Shown here piece by piece: positions 45,011 through 52,877 of a DNA stretch of 64,000 bases. The DNA comes from CBDBIK01 sp965206145 (GTDB lineage: Bacteria; Pseudomonadota; Alphaproteobacteria; TMED109), in assembly GCA_965206145.1 (NCBI GenBank), contig CBDBIK010000002.1, positions 496,001-560,000 of the forward strand. Direction: 5' to 3'. Made by a program: the position numbers and the translations under genes. Positions within the stretch are counted from its first letter, which is position 1; each line of letters begins with the position of its first letter. The notes under the pieces were generated by a model. That model did no database searches. It was not told the origin of the DNA and saw nothing but the letters and a program-made list of their open reading frames with translations.

Positions 45011-45543
45011 GCGGCCTCGCCCACGATCCCGTAGACCTGTTCTCTGATTGTCCGAAGTGAAGCCGGTGAGAGTTTCCGTCCGGCCTTCTCGCTCTCGGCG
45101 AGCGCGGCAGATTCGGCCCGATCGGCAGCCTCAGCGAGGATCGCGCGGCGGTCCCGCTGGACGCTCCCCGTGGCGCGGCCCAGCTCGGCCACAGCGCGTG
45201 CGGCGCGGGAGACGTCCTGGAGACTGCCGTCCTCGGCGGCAAGCAGGAGATCAAAGATCCTTTGCTGCGCCATACGAAGCGTAGCGAGCGACATTGCGCC
45301 CGCGTCGTCGGGCACCGCCTCGACCAGGGTGCGCGCACTCTCTGTCGCGATCCTGGTCTGTTCTATGCGTCGCTCCAGGGTGGCACCGTGGCGCTGGAGC
45401 GACGATTTGGAAACGTGGCAACCCCGACCGGCAAGCCATTCCGAAAGTTCGACGTAACCGCCGAAGCCGCCCTCTACGAGGCGGCGATCGAGTTCCGCGC
45501 GCACGTCGTCTGGCAGGGTCGAGACCTTGGACCGCGCCGGCAT
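45007..45543 (-). CDS. Mu gp27-like protein (DUF3486), terminase small-subunit role
   Basis: 178 residues from MPARSKVSTLPDDVRAELDR, the DUF3486 signature start, with SEWLAGRGCHVSKSSLQRHG as a helix-turn-helix. The rest is a long helical coiled region. Its order before the terminase large subunit matches Mu. ATGA overlap with that gene. A longer open frame reaches 45627 but overlaps the upstream gene. Confidence 0.85.
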   Translation of the reverse strand: MPARSKVSTLPDDVRAELDRRLVEGGFGGYVELSEWLAGRGCHVSKSSLQRHGATLERRIEQTRIATESARTLVEAVPDDAGAMSLATLRMAQQRIFDLLLAAEDGSLQDVSRAARAVAELGRATGSVQRDRRAILAEAADRAESAALAESEKAGRKLSPASLRTIREQVYGIVGEAA

Positions 45544-45544
45544 G

Positions 45545-45877
45545 TCAGGAGGCCGCGCTGCCCCAGTACTTCCGCGGGCGGGAGATTCCCGGCTCGCAGT
45601 CGACGGTGTAGGTGGCGACGTCCACACCGTGTCGGGTCAGGGTGGAGCACCATTCCTTGATCTCGTGACGCTCGACCTTCACGAGTTTGCGGTCCTCGAG
45701 GTAGGCAAGCTGGTCGCGGATCCACTCCCGTGTGGTCTGCATCCACATCGCGCGAAGCGTGGAAAGCATCATGGTTTCGGTGGCGCCAAGATGGCCAGCA
45801 ACATGCATCACACGGAGCATCTCCCAACGTCCGCTCTCGAGGCGAGTGTGCTCCATCCTCTCGGCTGTCTCGTTCAT
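45545..45877 (-). CDS. Mu-like phage winged-helix protein (gp26 position)
   Basis: 110 residues (RLESGRWEMLRVMHVAGHLG, then RDQLAYLEDRKLVKVER). The layout is that of a winged-helix protein of the VpaChn25_0724-like phage group, found just before DUF3486 genes in Mu-like phages. It may bind DNA during packaging. It ends 1 nt before the gp27-like start. Confidence 0.75.
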   Translation of the reverse strand: MNETAERMEHTRLESGRWEMLRVMHVAGHLGATETMMLSTLRAMWMQTTREWIRDQLAYLEDRKLVKVERHEIKEWCSTLTRHGVDVATYTVDCEPGISRPRKYWGSAAS

Positions 45878-45880
45878 GCT

Positions 45881-46186
45881 TTAGCCTCCGTTCCTGGTCC
45901 TCTCGTCGACGCGGGCGACGAGGGTTCCAAGCGAGTCCAGCTTCGACTGGATCAGCGAGAGTTGCTGGACGTAGTCGTCGCGCCTTACGTAGCTCTCGGC
46001 GATGCACAGACGCAGTTTGTGGAGTTCCTCTCCGACGTTGCTTCCCGCGATCTGGCGGACCGTCTCCTCGATGACGGCATTCTCTGCCTCAACCCTGCGC
46101 AGACGCACAAAGAGCGTTGTCACAGCACCGACCGTGGCAACGACAACCGCCCGGGCCACCCACTCGACGAAGACTTCGGCGTTCAC
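45881..46186 (-). CDS. Mu gp25-like protein (DUF2730)
   Basis: 101 residues from a GTG that overlaps the holin stop (GTGA). One N-terminal membrane helix (WVARAVVVATVGAVTTLFVR) followed by a helical, coiled-coil-prone body ending LDSLGTLVARVDERT. This is the DUF2730 pattern of Mu gp25. The family lies in the lysis-to-packaging interval and may help lysis as a spanin-like or membrane accessory protein. Confidence 0.75.
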   Translation of the reverse strand: MNAEVFVEWVARAVVVATVGAVTTLFVRLRRVEAENAVIEETVRQIAGSNVGEELHKLRLCIAESYVRRDDYVQQLSLIQSKLDSLGTLVARVDERTRNGG

Positions 46187-46725
46187 GCGGTGCCCTTCGA
46201 GCCCGGCAGGAACGCCTGCGCCATTTTCGCCGCAGCCCGGTCGCAGAACCACCACGTGACGCAGGAGATGGCGAGGTAGAGGATGACCATGCCGGCGGCA
46301 CCCGGATCGCTCCCCGTCGGAGTCCGCACGACGATCGTCCAGGCAAGAGCGACGAGGGCAACGGTGAGCGCGGGCCGCATGAGGCCGCGGACGAAGTCAA
46401 CGATCACCATCAGCCAGTTCTGGGCAGGGGTGAGGCCATGTGTCGCATAAGCCGCCCGGTCAGCCTTGATCGATGTGAGCAGTGCGTCGTGCTCGGCGGT
46501 GCGCTCGCGGGCCGCCGCCTCGATGCGATCGCTCTCAAGCTCGTGTGCCCGGAGCGTCGCACCAACCTCGGCCTCGGCGGCAATGTGCCTGAGATCGAGC
46601 TCGCGCAACGCCAGTTCGTGCGTGAGGTCTTGGCGTTTCTGGAAGAGGCCAACGCCGCGCGAGATCAGAGTACCGAGGATACCGGTCGCGCCGCCACCGA
46701 GAACCAACTGGAGGATGTCAAACAC
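46183..46725 (-). CDS. Holin-like membrane protein
   Basis: About 180 residues. An N-terminal amphipathic segment (FDILQLVLGGGATGILGTLI), a charged central helix (ELALRELDLRHIAAEAEVGA), and two or three C-terminal membrane helices (LMRPALTVALVALAWTIVVR, GAAGMVILYLAISCVTWWF). This resembles 3TM-type phage holins. It follows the endolysin-position gene. The GTG at 46725 is a guess: the GGAGGA ribosome site lies 17 bases upstream, and near-cognate codons closer to it are possible. Confidence 0.65.
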   Translation of the reverse strand: MFDILQLVLGGGATGILGTLISRGVGLFQKRQDLTHELALRELDLRHIAAEAEVGATLRAHELESDRIEAAARERTAEHDALLTSIKADRAAYATHGLTPAQNWLMVIVDFVRGLMRPALTVALVALAWTIVVRTPTGSDPGAAGMVILYLAISCVTWWFCDRAAAKMAQAFLPGSKGTA

Positions 46726-46736
46726 GGATTCGATTG

Positions 46737-46793
46737 TCAGTTTCCTCCGACCCGTTGCAGACCCCGTTCGGGGCACTTGCAAGGCCGTTTCAT
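46737..46793 (-). CDS. Possible 18-residue coupled mini-ORF
   Basis: An ATG overlaps the stop of the endolysin-position gene (ATGA) and opens MKRPCKCPERGLQRVGGN. Its own stop lies just after the GGAGGA ribosome site of the holin. It may serve to couple or restrain holin translation. The short length makes this uncertain. Confidence 0.3.
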   Translation of the reverse strand: MKRPCKCPERGLQRVGGN

Positions 46794-47221
46794 GGGGCTT
46801 GCACCGCAAGGTTGAAGGTCTCGCCTGCCATCGCCGCGGTAAAAGCCCGCAACGTCGGCCGCGACACCAGGACCGCGCGCTGGCGGCGATCGCGGACCGC
46901 GAGCTCGCCGCGCCTGCGCCCAAGAAGAACGCAGCCCTGCGTATGGGTGTGTAGTCCCTGGTCGGGGTCGCCGCCGACGTTGCCGGAATGAATGAGGATG
47001 TGACTGCGACCCGGCACGTCGGTAACCAGATAGCACTCGCCGTAGCGGGGGCTCCGGTGCCAGACTGTTCGGTACTCGCCGGCGGGGATGCAGGACCGGC
47101 CCCGCGCGTTGTCGCGCCAGGGCGGCTCCATGGTGTGGGCAAGCGGTTCGCCATCCACCAGCAGCACGCCGAGCGTGCCGTGGTCGGAAGAAACATCACG
47201 GATGAGATCAGCACGGGACAT
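46790..47221 (-). CDS. DUF5675-family protein at the endolysin position
   Basis: 143 residues from MSRADLIRDVSSDHGTLGVL, with the DUF5675 pattern: GEPLAHTMEPPWRDN, CIPAGEYRTVWHRSPRYGE, HILIHSGNVGGDP. It has the HSGN words of a fold related to L,D-transpeptidase-like or peptidoglycan-associated domains. It is the first gene after the Mor-like activator and lies directly ahead of the holin, so a role in lysis is likely. The 17-bp dyad lies 35 bp before its start. Confidence 0.75.
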   Translation of the reverse strand: MSRADLIRDVSSDHGTLGVLLVDGEPLAHTMEPPWRDNARGRSCIPAGEYRTVWHRSPRYGECYLVTDVPGRSHILIHSGNVGGDPDQGLHTHTQGCVLLGRRRGELAVRDRRQRAVLVSRPTLRAFTAAMAGETFNLAVQAP

Positions 47222-47255
47222 GAGCTGATGGTGCCGCGACCGCGCGCGCAAGAAC

Positions 47256-47272
47256 AGGTGACAGGTGTCACA
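47256..47272 (-). promoter_or_regulatory. Late-operon dyad, lysis copy
   Basis: On the minus strand TGTGACACCTGTCACCT, with arms GTGAC/GTCAC around ACCT. It is identical in sequence and orientation to the site at 56618-56634 before the head operon. It sits between the Mor-like gene and the lysis genes, where Mu has a middle/late activator site. Confidence 0.65.
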
Positions 47273-47276
47273 TGTT

Positions 47277-47612
47277 TTACGTCGTTGCCAGATAGCGACG
47301 GACGCTGCGGGGCGTTGTCCCTAGCCGCCGGGCGATTTCGCCAAGGTCGAGGCCGCGCCTGGCATAGATGTGTGCGCGCCGATGCCGGGACTGGGCCACG
47401 TAATACGATTGCCCACCATATTGCATGGCCAGCTGGATCGCCGCATCGCGCCCCTCGATCAGGCGGTTGTCGTTGCGGAATTGGCTGAGCTTGGCGATGT
47501 AGATCGATCGCCCCCCGTGACGCTCAACAAAGGCCAAAGCCGCATCAATGCCGGCGATGGCTTCGAGATCGTCCAGATCAATGCTGTTTCGACCGACGAC
47601 ATCCTCCGTCAT
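47277..47612 (-). CDS. Mor-family transcription activator
   Basis: 111 residues matching the Mor/C family of Mu: a dimerisation part (AIAGIDAALAFVERHGG, IYIAKLSQFRNDNRLI) and a C-terminal helix-turn-helix (YARRGLDLGEIARRLG, then TPRSVRRYLA). In Mu, Mor and C switch on middle and late genes by binding spaced dyads. Only one such gene is visible here, so it may cover both roles. It overlaps the gene before it by 4 bp (ATGA). Confidence 0.88.
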   Translation of the reverse strand: MTEDVVGRNSIDLDDLEAIAGIDAALAFVERHGGRSIYIAKLSQFRNDNRLIEGRDAAIQLAMQYGGQSYYVAQSRHRRAHIYARRGLDLGEIARRLGTTPRSVRRYLATT

Positions 47613-47881
47613 CGGCTCCTCCGCTCAAGGGGGTACACCGTGACCAGGCAATCAAGAGAGGTGTCGTAGACGGCGGTGATCCGCTCCCGGGCGCGCCGGA
47701 TGATGATTTCGTGGCGTCGGCGGCCGTTGCGCTCGAATGCCGGCCGCATTCGCCGGAGCCTCTCCTCGAGGGCGGCGGTGTCGAGATCCGTGAACCCGCG
47801 TTCGCCGGCGCGCCTTGCCGCGTGGATCTGGCAGCGGCGGCGGCGGAGCACCGCCTCCTCGACGTCGGCCGCGTGTCTCAC
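47609..47881 (-). CDS. Small basic phage protein, unknown
   Basis: 90 residues from a GTG overlapping the GemA stop (GTGA). It has an Arg-rich start (EEAVLRRRRCQIHAARR) and the C-terminal pattern RHEIIIRRARERITAVYDTSLDCLVTV. That ending resembles small beta-rich proteins of the DUF4258/RelE-like type, without proof. Middle-operon position, between GemA and Mor. Confidence 0.6.
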   Translation of the reverse strand: MRHAADVEEAVLRRRRCQIHAARRAGERGFTDLDTAALEERLRRMRPAFERNGRRRHEIIIRRARERITAVYDTSLDCLVTVYPLERRSR

Positions 47882-48585
47882 GCCGCTTCCTTGCGCGCCG
47901 TGCGGATCCTCTTGCCGAAGGTGCGGATGAGTTTGTCGGCGTCTGCGGCAGGAAGTGCGGAGAGGCCCCGCCGACTGATCCCGAGGACGCGGGCGGCGTA
48001 GCTGGAGAGTGCTCCCGTGTCGGCGATCTCCACCAGTCCGAGCCCGTGCATGATCCGCCACTGCGCTTCAAGCACCCGCGCGCGCGGCGCATGGAACGGA
48101 CCCTGCGTCGACGCGTAGGGTGACCAGTCGACGCCGGCACCGCCCTCCTTCGCGGGCCTTGCGAGCCAGAGTTTCAGCGCCTCGATGACCCTGGTCATGT
48201 CGTTGCCGCCGCTCGCCCAGCGAGCGGAGTCGATCCCGAGTTGGCGTCGCACGAATCGGGCACATGCGGTGTCTGAGTTGTCGTCGATGACGCCCAGATG
48301 CCAGGCGGAGATCCAGAGTGCTCGCAATTTCGAGGTCTGCGGGCCGTTCGGCAGCCGATCTCGCAACCCCTCCCCGCGAGAGGCCTGCGGCTCGAACCCG
48401 AGCCGCCGCATTTCGTCCACCACCGAGCGGAGATCGTCGCCATCCATCGCCGTGAGCGAGCGTTTCCCGGTGACGCGAAGCTGCAGGTGGTGGCGGGCGT
48501 CGTCGTCGAGGCCGAGCGCGCGGGCACCGACGTGCACCAGCCGGATCATCCGCCCACGCCCGGGGTCGGTCGTCGGTTCCGGCAT
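47878..48585 (-). CDS. GemA/gp16-like regulator (DUF1018)
   Basis: 235 residues from MPEPTTDPGRGRMIRLVHVG. The DUF1018 core is present: MIRLVHVGARALGLDDDARH, then TGKRSLTAMDGDDLRSVVDE and LWISAWHLGVIDD. In Mu, GemA alters host gene expression and supercoiling. The C-terminal 60 residues form a separate basic helical part (SRRGLSALPAADADKLIRTF). It overlaps both neighbours. Confidence 0.85.
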   Translation of the reverse strand: MPEPTTDPGRGRMIRLVHVGARALGLDDDARHHLQLRVTGKRSLTAMDGDDLRSVVDEMRRLGFEPQASRGEGLRDRLPNGPQTSKLRALWISAWHLGVIDDNSDTACARFVRRQLGIDSARWASGGNDMTRVIEALKLWLARPAKEGGAGVDWSPYASTQGPFHAPRARVLEAQWRIMHGLGLVEIADTGALSSYAARVLGISRRGLSALPAADADKLIRTFGKRIRTARKEAA

Positions 48586-48857
48586 CAGAACTTCCGCCGC
48601 CACTCGGGCGGGCGTGCCGACTTGGGCTGCGTCGCCGCCGCCCCTCCCGTCTCCGGAACCTCTGACCAAGTAACGAGGAAGTGCGGGCCGAGTTTTGTCT
48701 TGACGTAGCGGACGAGACCATCGCGCTCAAGCGCGAAAAGGATGCCCAGCAGCTCGCTCTCACGGCAACCCAGCTCGCGGGCGATCAAGGAGGAGCAGAA
48801 GCGTCCCGCCGCAAGCGAAGCGAGTACGGCATCCCGGGTGGGACCGCTGCCGCTCAC
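48585..48857 (-). CDS. Winged-helix phage protein
   Basis: 90 residues. LASLAAGRFCSSLIARELGC, then ESELLGILFALERDGLVRYV, fits a winged-helix DNA-binding fold, with a disordered tail rich in Ala and Pro. Position just before GemA in the early operon suggests a regulatory role. Confidence 0.6.
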   Translation of the reverse strand: MSGSGPTRDAVLASLAAGRFCSSLIARELGCRESELLGILFALERDGLVRYVKTKLGPHFLVTWSEVPETGGAAATQPKSARPPEWRRKF

Positions 48858-48859
48858 GC

Positions 48860-49381
48860 TCAGACCTCCTCGTCTGGCAGCAAAGCTGCCACCAGCTTGT
48901 CGAGATCGTCGCTCGCCGCGGCGATGATGATCTCGTCTGCGACATCATCGATCTGCACCCCGATCGCGGCGAGCGAGCGGGCATCAAGGTTGCGCAGGGC
49001 TGGCTTGGCCAATGATTCGCGTACTCTTACAAGGTCGTCCGCGCGGTTCGGTAGCTTCCTGCGGATGCGGGTGATGACCTGCGCTTCATCGCCAAGATCG
49101 ATCCGCCCGGGCAACTTTCGCAACCCAAACTTCACCCCGTCGCAGGTCTGCGTCCGAGGTCTCTCAAAGAGCGCCCGCGATCCATCGATTGCGGTACGGA
49201 GCGCGTCCTTCGCGGCCGAGGCGCGCACCACCGCTGCTTGCAGGGACCTCTTGCGGGCTCGGAGAATCGCACGCTGATCGTCGTGGATGTCGTCAACCAC
49301 GTCCTGGAGCGCACCGCGCTCCCTGGCGTAGGTCTTGGCGAGGTCGGCGACCTCGCCAAGGGCAATCTTTGTGCCGCTCAT
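48860..49381 (-). CDS. Conserved Mu-like early protein, unknown
   Basis: 173 residues from MSGTKIALGEVADLAKTYAR; the ATG is preceded by GAGGAGGAG. Mostly helical N-terminal half, then a compact part (CDGVKFGLRKLPGRIDLGDE, ALRNLDARSLAAIGVQI). I recall similar proteins in early operons of Mu-like prophages near Gam and DUF3164 genes, but cannot assign it. It could be the local counterpart of the nuclease inhibitor Gam. Confidence 0.6.
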   Translation of the reverse strand: MSGTKIALGEVADLAKTYARERGALQDVVDDIHDDQRAILRARKRSLQAAVVRASAAKDALRTAIDGSRALFERPRTQTCDGVKFGLRKLPGRIDLGDEAQVITRIRRKLPNRADDLVRVRESLAKPALRNLDARSLAAIGVQIDDVADEIIIAAASDDLDKLVAALLPDEEV

Positions 49382-49482
49382 GAGCTCCTCCTCCTCAAAG
49401 TGATGCGGAGCCACCAACGGATCTGACGAGCGACGAAGCAGCGACAGCGACGACGACGGCGGCGTTCAAGAGTCACGCTCAT
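49378..49482 (-). CDS. 34-residue arginine-rich protein, coupled on both sides
   Basis: ATG at 49482 overlaps the stop of the preceding gene (ATGA), and its stop overlaps the next gene's ATG (ATGA). The product starts MSVTLERRRRRRCRCFVARQ and goes on to IRWWLRITLRRRSS: 13 arginines, two cysteines and a WW pair. It fills what would otherwise be a 100-bp gap in a gapless operon. It might bind nucleic acid or be membrane active. Confidence 0.5.
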   Translation of the reverse strand: MSVTLERRRRRRCRCFVARQIRWWLRITLRRRSS

Positions 49483-49727
49483 TTGGATCTCCCGTCGAAA
49501 GGTCGAAAGGCAAGAACCTGCTCCCGATCAGGGATGGGCGGCCTACTGGGGCCGCCGTCGGGGATCTCTTCGACGGAGTCCAGCTCATCGGCGAGCTCGA
49601 ACAGTGCAGCACACTTTTCGACCCACTCCACCCGCTCCGTCGGAGTGTTGAACTCGAGGCGCTGGTCTGCGATCCAGGAACGAATCCGTGCGCCCGGCGG
49701 GGGCCCCGCGACATGCGGGCCGCTCAT
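49479..49727 (-). CDS. Small early phage protein, unknown
   Basis: 82 residues from MSGPHVAGPPPGARIRSWIA, with a conserved-looking core RLEFNTPTERVEWVEKCAAL. ATGA overlaps with the genes on both sides. A second overlapping frame of similar length exists but has a poor start and a Ser/Arg-rich shadow composition. Confidence 0.6.
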   Translation of the reverse strand: MSGPHVAGPPPGARIRSWIADQRLEFNTPTERVEWVEKCAALFELADELDSVEEIPDGGPSRPPIPDREQVLAFRPFDGRSK

Positions 49728-50017
49728 GCTCCGGCCTCCTCGGCTCGGCCGACAACTGTTTGGCCGAGATTCGTCAACGTCCAGCCGACCCCCAGGCCGC
49801 CTGATAGCGATATGCTGCTGACCAGAAACTCCTTCTCGAGCTTGCGCAGGCGAACCAGCATCCGGGCCGGACTTGTGTCCGCAGGTCTGGCCAATTCGAC
49901 AGTCGATACCACCGCCTCCGCCGGCCGGTCCGCGAGCCGGCGCAGAACGAGAAGGTCCGCGCCGGACACCGCAGCCTCGATCCTGCGGTCTGCACCGTTT
50001 TCGCGTAGCACGATCAT
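49724..50017 (-). CDS. Predicted winged-helix early regulator
   Basis: 97 residues from MIVLRENGADRRIEAAVSG. LVLRRLADRPAEAVVSTVEL, then MLVRLRKLEKEFLVSSIS, fits a winged-helix domain. ATGA overlaps with the MuB gene before it and the next gene. No closer assignment. Confidence 0.6.
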   Translation of the reverse strand: MIVLRENGADRRIEAAVSGADLLVLRRLADRPAEAVVSTVELARPADTSPARMLVRLRKLEKEFLVSSISLSGGLGVGWTLTNLGQTVVGRAEEAGA

Positions 50018-51018
50018 GGCGCGCCTCCTTCCTCGGCGGCCGCCGTCAGGTCTTCTGCCTGGACGGTGGTGGCGCGACCCTCTGCCTTGGCATGAATCCA
50101 CGCACGTACAAGGAGTCGGCGCAGCGCGTGCAGCCCACCGGCGGCCTGCGCCGAAGCGAGTAGGAGGCGCGTCTCTCGTGCCGCGGTCTCGCGGCCCAGG
50201 ACCGCCCCGCCTAGCTCTCGGACGTCGGTCTCCGAGACCCTGCCCACCGGTAGGCGAATCCCAATTCGCCCGACGATCTGGTCGCAATGCGGCGAGGATG
50301 CCAACCGCGTCCACAACTCGTCGCCGCCAATCAGGGCGAGGCCGCATCCCGCCATGTCACGGATGCAACGGAGCTCGTCCAAGAGGCGAGCGGACAGGTG
50401 ATGCGCCTCGTCGACTGCGAGGAGGGCACCGCGGTCCCTGAGGCGGGCGACCGCCACGCTCTCGGCCGCCAGGGCTGAGACGTGACGTGCGCCTCCACCG
50501 ACCGCGTCGGCGACCCGGCCAAGAAGACCGGAGAGCGTCGTCACCGCCCCCGTCGCGACGACAAAGTGGGCAGCGGTGCGAGATCCGCAGTAGCGACGGC
50601 TCGCCCAGCTCTTACCGGCACCACTCCGGCCGTGAACCAGGACGACGTCGGCGGCGGCCTGGGCGTGGCCGAGGACGGCCTCGATGTCGGCCGTGACTTG
50701 AAGGGATGCATGGCGGTCGAGACCCGCGCCGCCGATCGCCCGGCGAGCGCGCTCGCGCCGCGTCTCGATCCACGTCTCGATGCGCTTCGAGACCGCTCCC
50801 ACATCGCCCTCATATCTGTCGCGGAGCCATTTGGAGAGGGTGGCACTGCTCACACCGCGACCGATCTCCCGCGCTGCCTGCTGAATCGACAGTCCCGCAG
50901 CCTCCATCTCGTCGCGGCAGTCCGCGACGAGCGAAGCTTGAGAGATCCGCCCGGTGCCGGGCAGGGCGACGATGTTGCCACCGTCGTCCTGATGATCGAA
51001 TTGATTCTGAGTGCTCAT
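50014..51018 (-). CDS. MuB-like AAA+ target-selection ATPase
   Basis: 334 residues. An N-terminal helix-turn-helix (GLSIQQAAREIGRG, SATLSKWLRDRYEG), Walker A GRSGAGKS at 130-137 and Walker B LLAVDEAH at 199-206. The DNA-binding B subunit of Mu-type transposition delivers target DNA to MuA and gives target immunity. The C-terminal helical domain is present. ATGA overlap with the transposase gene. Confidence 0.88.
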   Translation of the reverse strand: MSTQNQFDHQDDGGNIVALPGTGRISQASLVADCRDEMEAAGLSIQQAAREIGRGVSSATLSKWLRDRYEGDVGAVSKRIETWIETRRERARRAIGGAGLDRHASLQVTADIEAVLGHAQAAADVVLVHGRSGAGKSWASRRYCGSRTAAHFVVATGAVTTLSGLLGRVADAVGGGARHVSALAAESVAVARLRDRGALLAVDEAHHLSARLLDELRCIRDMAGCGLALIGGDELWTRLASSPHCDQIVGRIGIRLPVGRVSETDVRELGGAVLGRETAARETRLLLASAQAAGGLHALRRLLVRAWIHAKAEGRATTVQAEDLTAAAEEGGAP

Positions 51019-52877
51019 AAATCAGAGTCCTTCTGGGATTGAATGATGCGAAGAGCCGCCGCGACTCCTCGCCGCGGACGGGACGGGGCCGTCTTGGTGG
51101 CGGCGGACGTCACCGGATCCGATCCCGGATTTGGCGACGGCAACTGAGGAAGGGAACCGTTTGCGACCAAGCGGACAACACCTGAAGCAGGATCGTTCGG
51201 CGCAGGCGGAGACGGCAGGTCCCGGTGCGCCCGGGCGAGCTCCTCCAGGTCGCGCCTCGCCCGAAGGCCACGCTCGGCGGCGCGGCGGAGATCCCGGCGC
51301 GCCGCCTCGTGCCGGCGAGCGGTGCCAGCGTCGGCGAATCCAACGGGGAGCACGCACTCCGCGCGGCCGATGTAGCGGCCGTCCCGGACGTGGAGGTAGA
51401 CAGCGCCGTGGAGCTCGCCCGGGTCGAAGCGGGCAACCAGGCTCTGGCCCGCCCGCTCGACCAATGCGGGCGAGTGGTAGCGGTTGACTGGCATCCGCGC
51501 CCCACGCCCGCACCGAAGTGTGAATGTGCCGTCCGCGTTGACCGTCACGTCCTCGGCGGCGAGTAGCAGTACCGACGCCTGCGCCTGCGTCATGCGGCGC
51601 ACGGCCGCGCCCTTGATCTCCTCGGCCCAGACCTGGTCGAAGCTGCGTCCCGCCGCAGCTTCGGTCCGCCGGCCCGGGCGGGCATTGTGTTCGGCAACCG
51701 CCGCCGTGAGCACCGTCGCGAAAGTCTCGAGGTCGGCGACGTTGGTGCGGTGAGTCTCGGGGCGGTTACCGGTCGAGCGTCCGGTGTAAGCACCAACCAG
51801 TAGCGGGTGCGTGTCAACCTGCCGCGCGAGGTCGCCAAAGGCACGTTCGACGGGTTTGGAGCGTCCCCGGCCTTTCCCTCGGCCGCCTGCGTCCGTATCC
51901 ACCGCCGTCGGGCTGTACTGTATCTCCAGCAGCGCGAGGATCCCCAGTAACTCCTCGCCCGTCGAACGCCATCTTTTGCGCCCCGACATGCCGCCGGTGA
52001 GAAATTTCGACGACGCCGCCAGCGTCTGGTCGACCACAAGTCGCTCGGGAACGCCATGCGCCACGATCAGCTCGTGGAGTGCAGTTCGAACGAGATCGGA
52101 CGACTCTGTCTCTCCGATCCTCCAGGAAAGAATTCGGCGGGTGCGGATGTCCTGCCACATCCAGACAACGGGGCGCCCCTCGCGGCCCGTCGGGAACCGC
52201 ACCAACACGTCATGGCGGCGTCCGTCCCCGTTGACGATCTCGAGCGGCTTCAGGCCCGCGACCGTGCGGGTTTGGTAAGGATGAAGATCAAGAGCCGCGA
52301 CCGCGCCTTGGCGCGCACGCACCCGCTCCGCCTTCGGTATTTCGCGCTCCGTCCTCCGCGTGAACGCCCGCAGCGAGGGACAGCCCCAGCCGCGCTCACT
52401 CGCGATTAGCATGAGCCGCCGGTGCACCGCCGCCGCGTCGGGAGCCTCCTCACGGAGATAGTCGCTGGACCAGTGGCGCCAGAGCTCATCGGCTCCCAGC
52501 CCTGCCCACTCGTTCTTCCGCGGACGGCCCCGCCCTGGACGGTCGAGGAGTGCGGCAAGGCGCTCGCCGACGGCGACACCCCGGATGCGGCCGCGCCAGC
52601 CTGCGAGAGCCGAGCGTGACACGCCGCGCTCGCGCGCCGCCTGTACATCGGCGGCACTGCGAGGTAGCCCTTCGGTCACGAGTGCGTCGCTACGGGCGAC
52701 CGCGTCCAGGCGGGTGTAGGCACGGGCACGGCCCGCGTCCGTTGCACTCTCCCAGGCCGATGCCTGGGGGAGCTCCTGCGGGGCCGCGCAAGGCTCCTGC
52801 ACAGCCGGTGCAGGGCCATTGCAGATGTCCTGCATCGACCTTGCAAGGACCGGCCGGAGCGAGGCCAACGACCTCAC
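51015..52877 (-). CDS. MuA-like DDE transposase
   Basis: 620 residues. The RNase-H-like core has Asp218 in IVNGDGRRHDV (Mu: INGDGYLHNV), Asp283 in LVVDQTLAAS and Glu344 in SKPVERAFGDL (Mu: AKPVERAF), the full DDE set. N-terminal DNA-binding part and C-terminal MuB-contact region (basic, Pro-rich) are present. It should bind the L1/L2-type sites at the prophage ends. Its start overlaps the preceding HTH gene. The MuA motif DNxR is replaced by DQTL, a variation to note. Confidence 0.92.
   Translation of the reverse strand: MRSLASLRPVLARSMQDICNGPAPAVQEPCAAPQELPQASAWESATDAGRARAYTRLDAVARSDALVTEGLPRSAADVQAARERGVSRSALAGWRGRIRGVAVGERLAALLDRPGRGRPRKNEWAGLGADELWRHWSSDYLREEAPDAAAVHRRLMLIASERGWGCPSLRAFTRRTEREIPKAERVRARQGAVAALDLHPYQTRTVAGLKPLEIVNGDGRRHDVLVRFPTGREGRPVVWMWQDIRTRRILSWRIGETESSDLVRTALHELIVAHGVPERLVVDQTLAASSKFLTGGMSGRKRWRSTGEELLGILALLEIQYSPTAVDTDAGGRGKGRGRSKPVERAFGDLARQVDTHPLLVGAYTGRSTGNRPETHRTNVADLETFATVLTAAVAEHNARPGRRTEAAAGRSFDQVWAEEIKGAAVRRMTQAQASVLLLAAEDVTVNADGTFTLRCGRGARMPVNRYHSPALVERAGQSLVARFDPGELHGAVYLHVRDGRYIGRAECVLPVGFADAGTARRHEAARRDLRRAAERGLRARRDLEELARAHRDLPSPPAPNDPASGVVRLVANGSLPQLPSPNPGSDPVTSAATKTAPSRPRRGVAAALRIIQSQKDSDL
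52798..52845. repeat. Five TGCA palindromes phased every 11 bp
   Basis: TGCA occurs at 52798, 52809, 52820, 52831 and 52842, exactly 11 bp apart; CGCA at 52787 would be a sixth. The array lies inside the first codons of the transposase gene. The period is not a multiple of three, so it is not a by-product of a repeated peptide. One site extends to CCTTGCAAGG. Confidence 0.5.
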
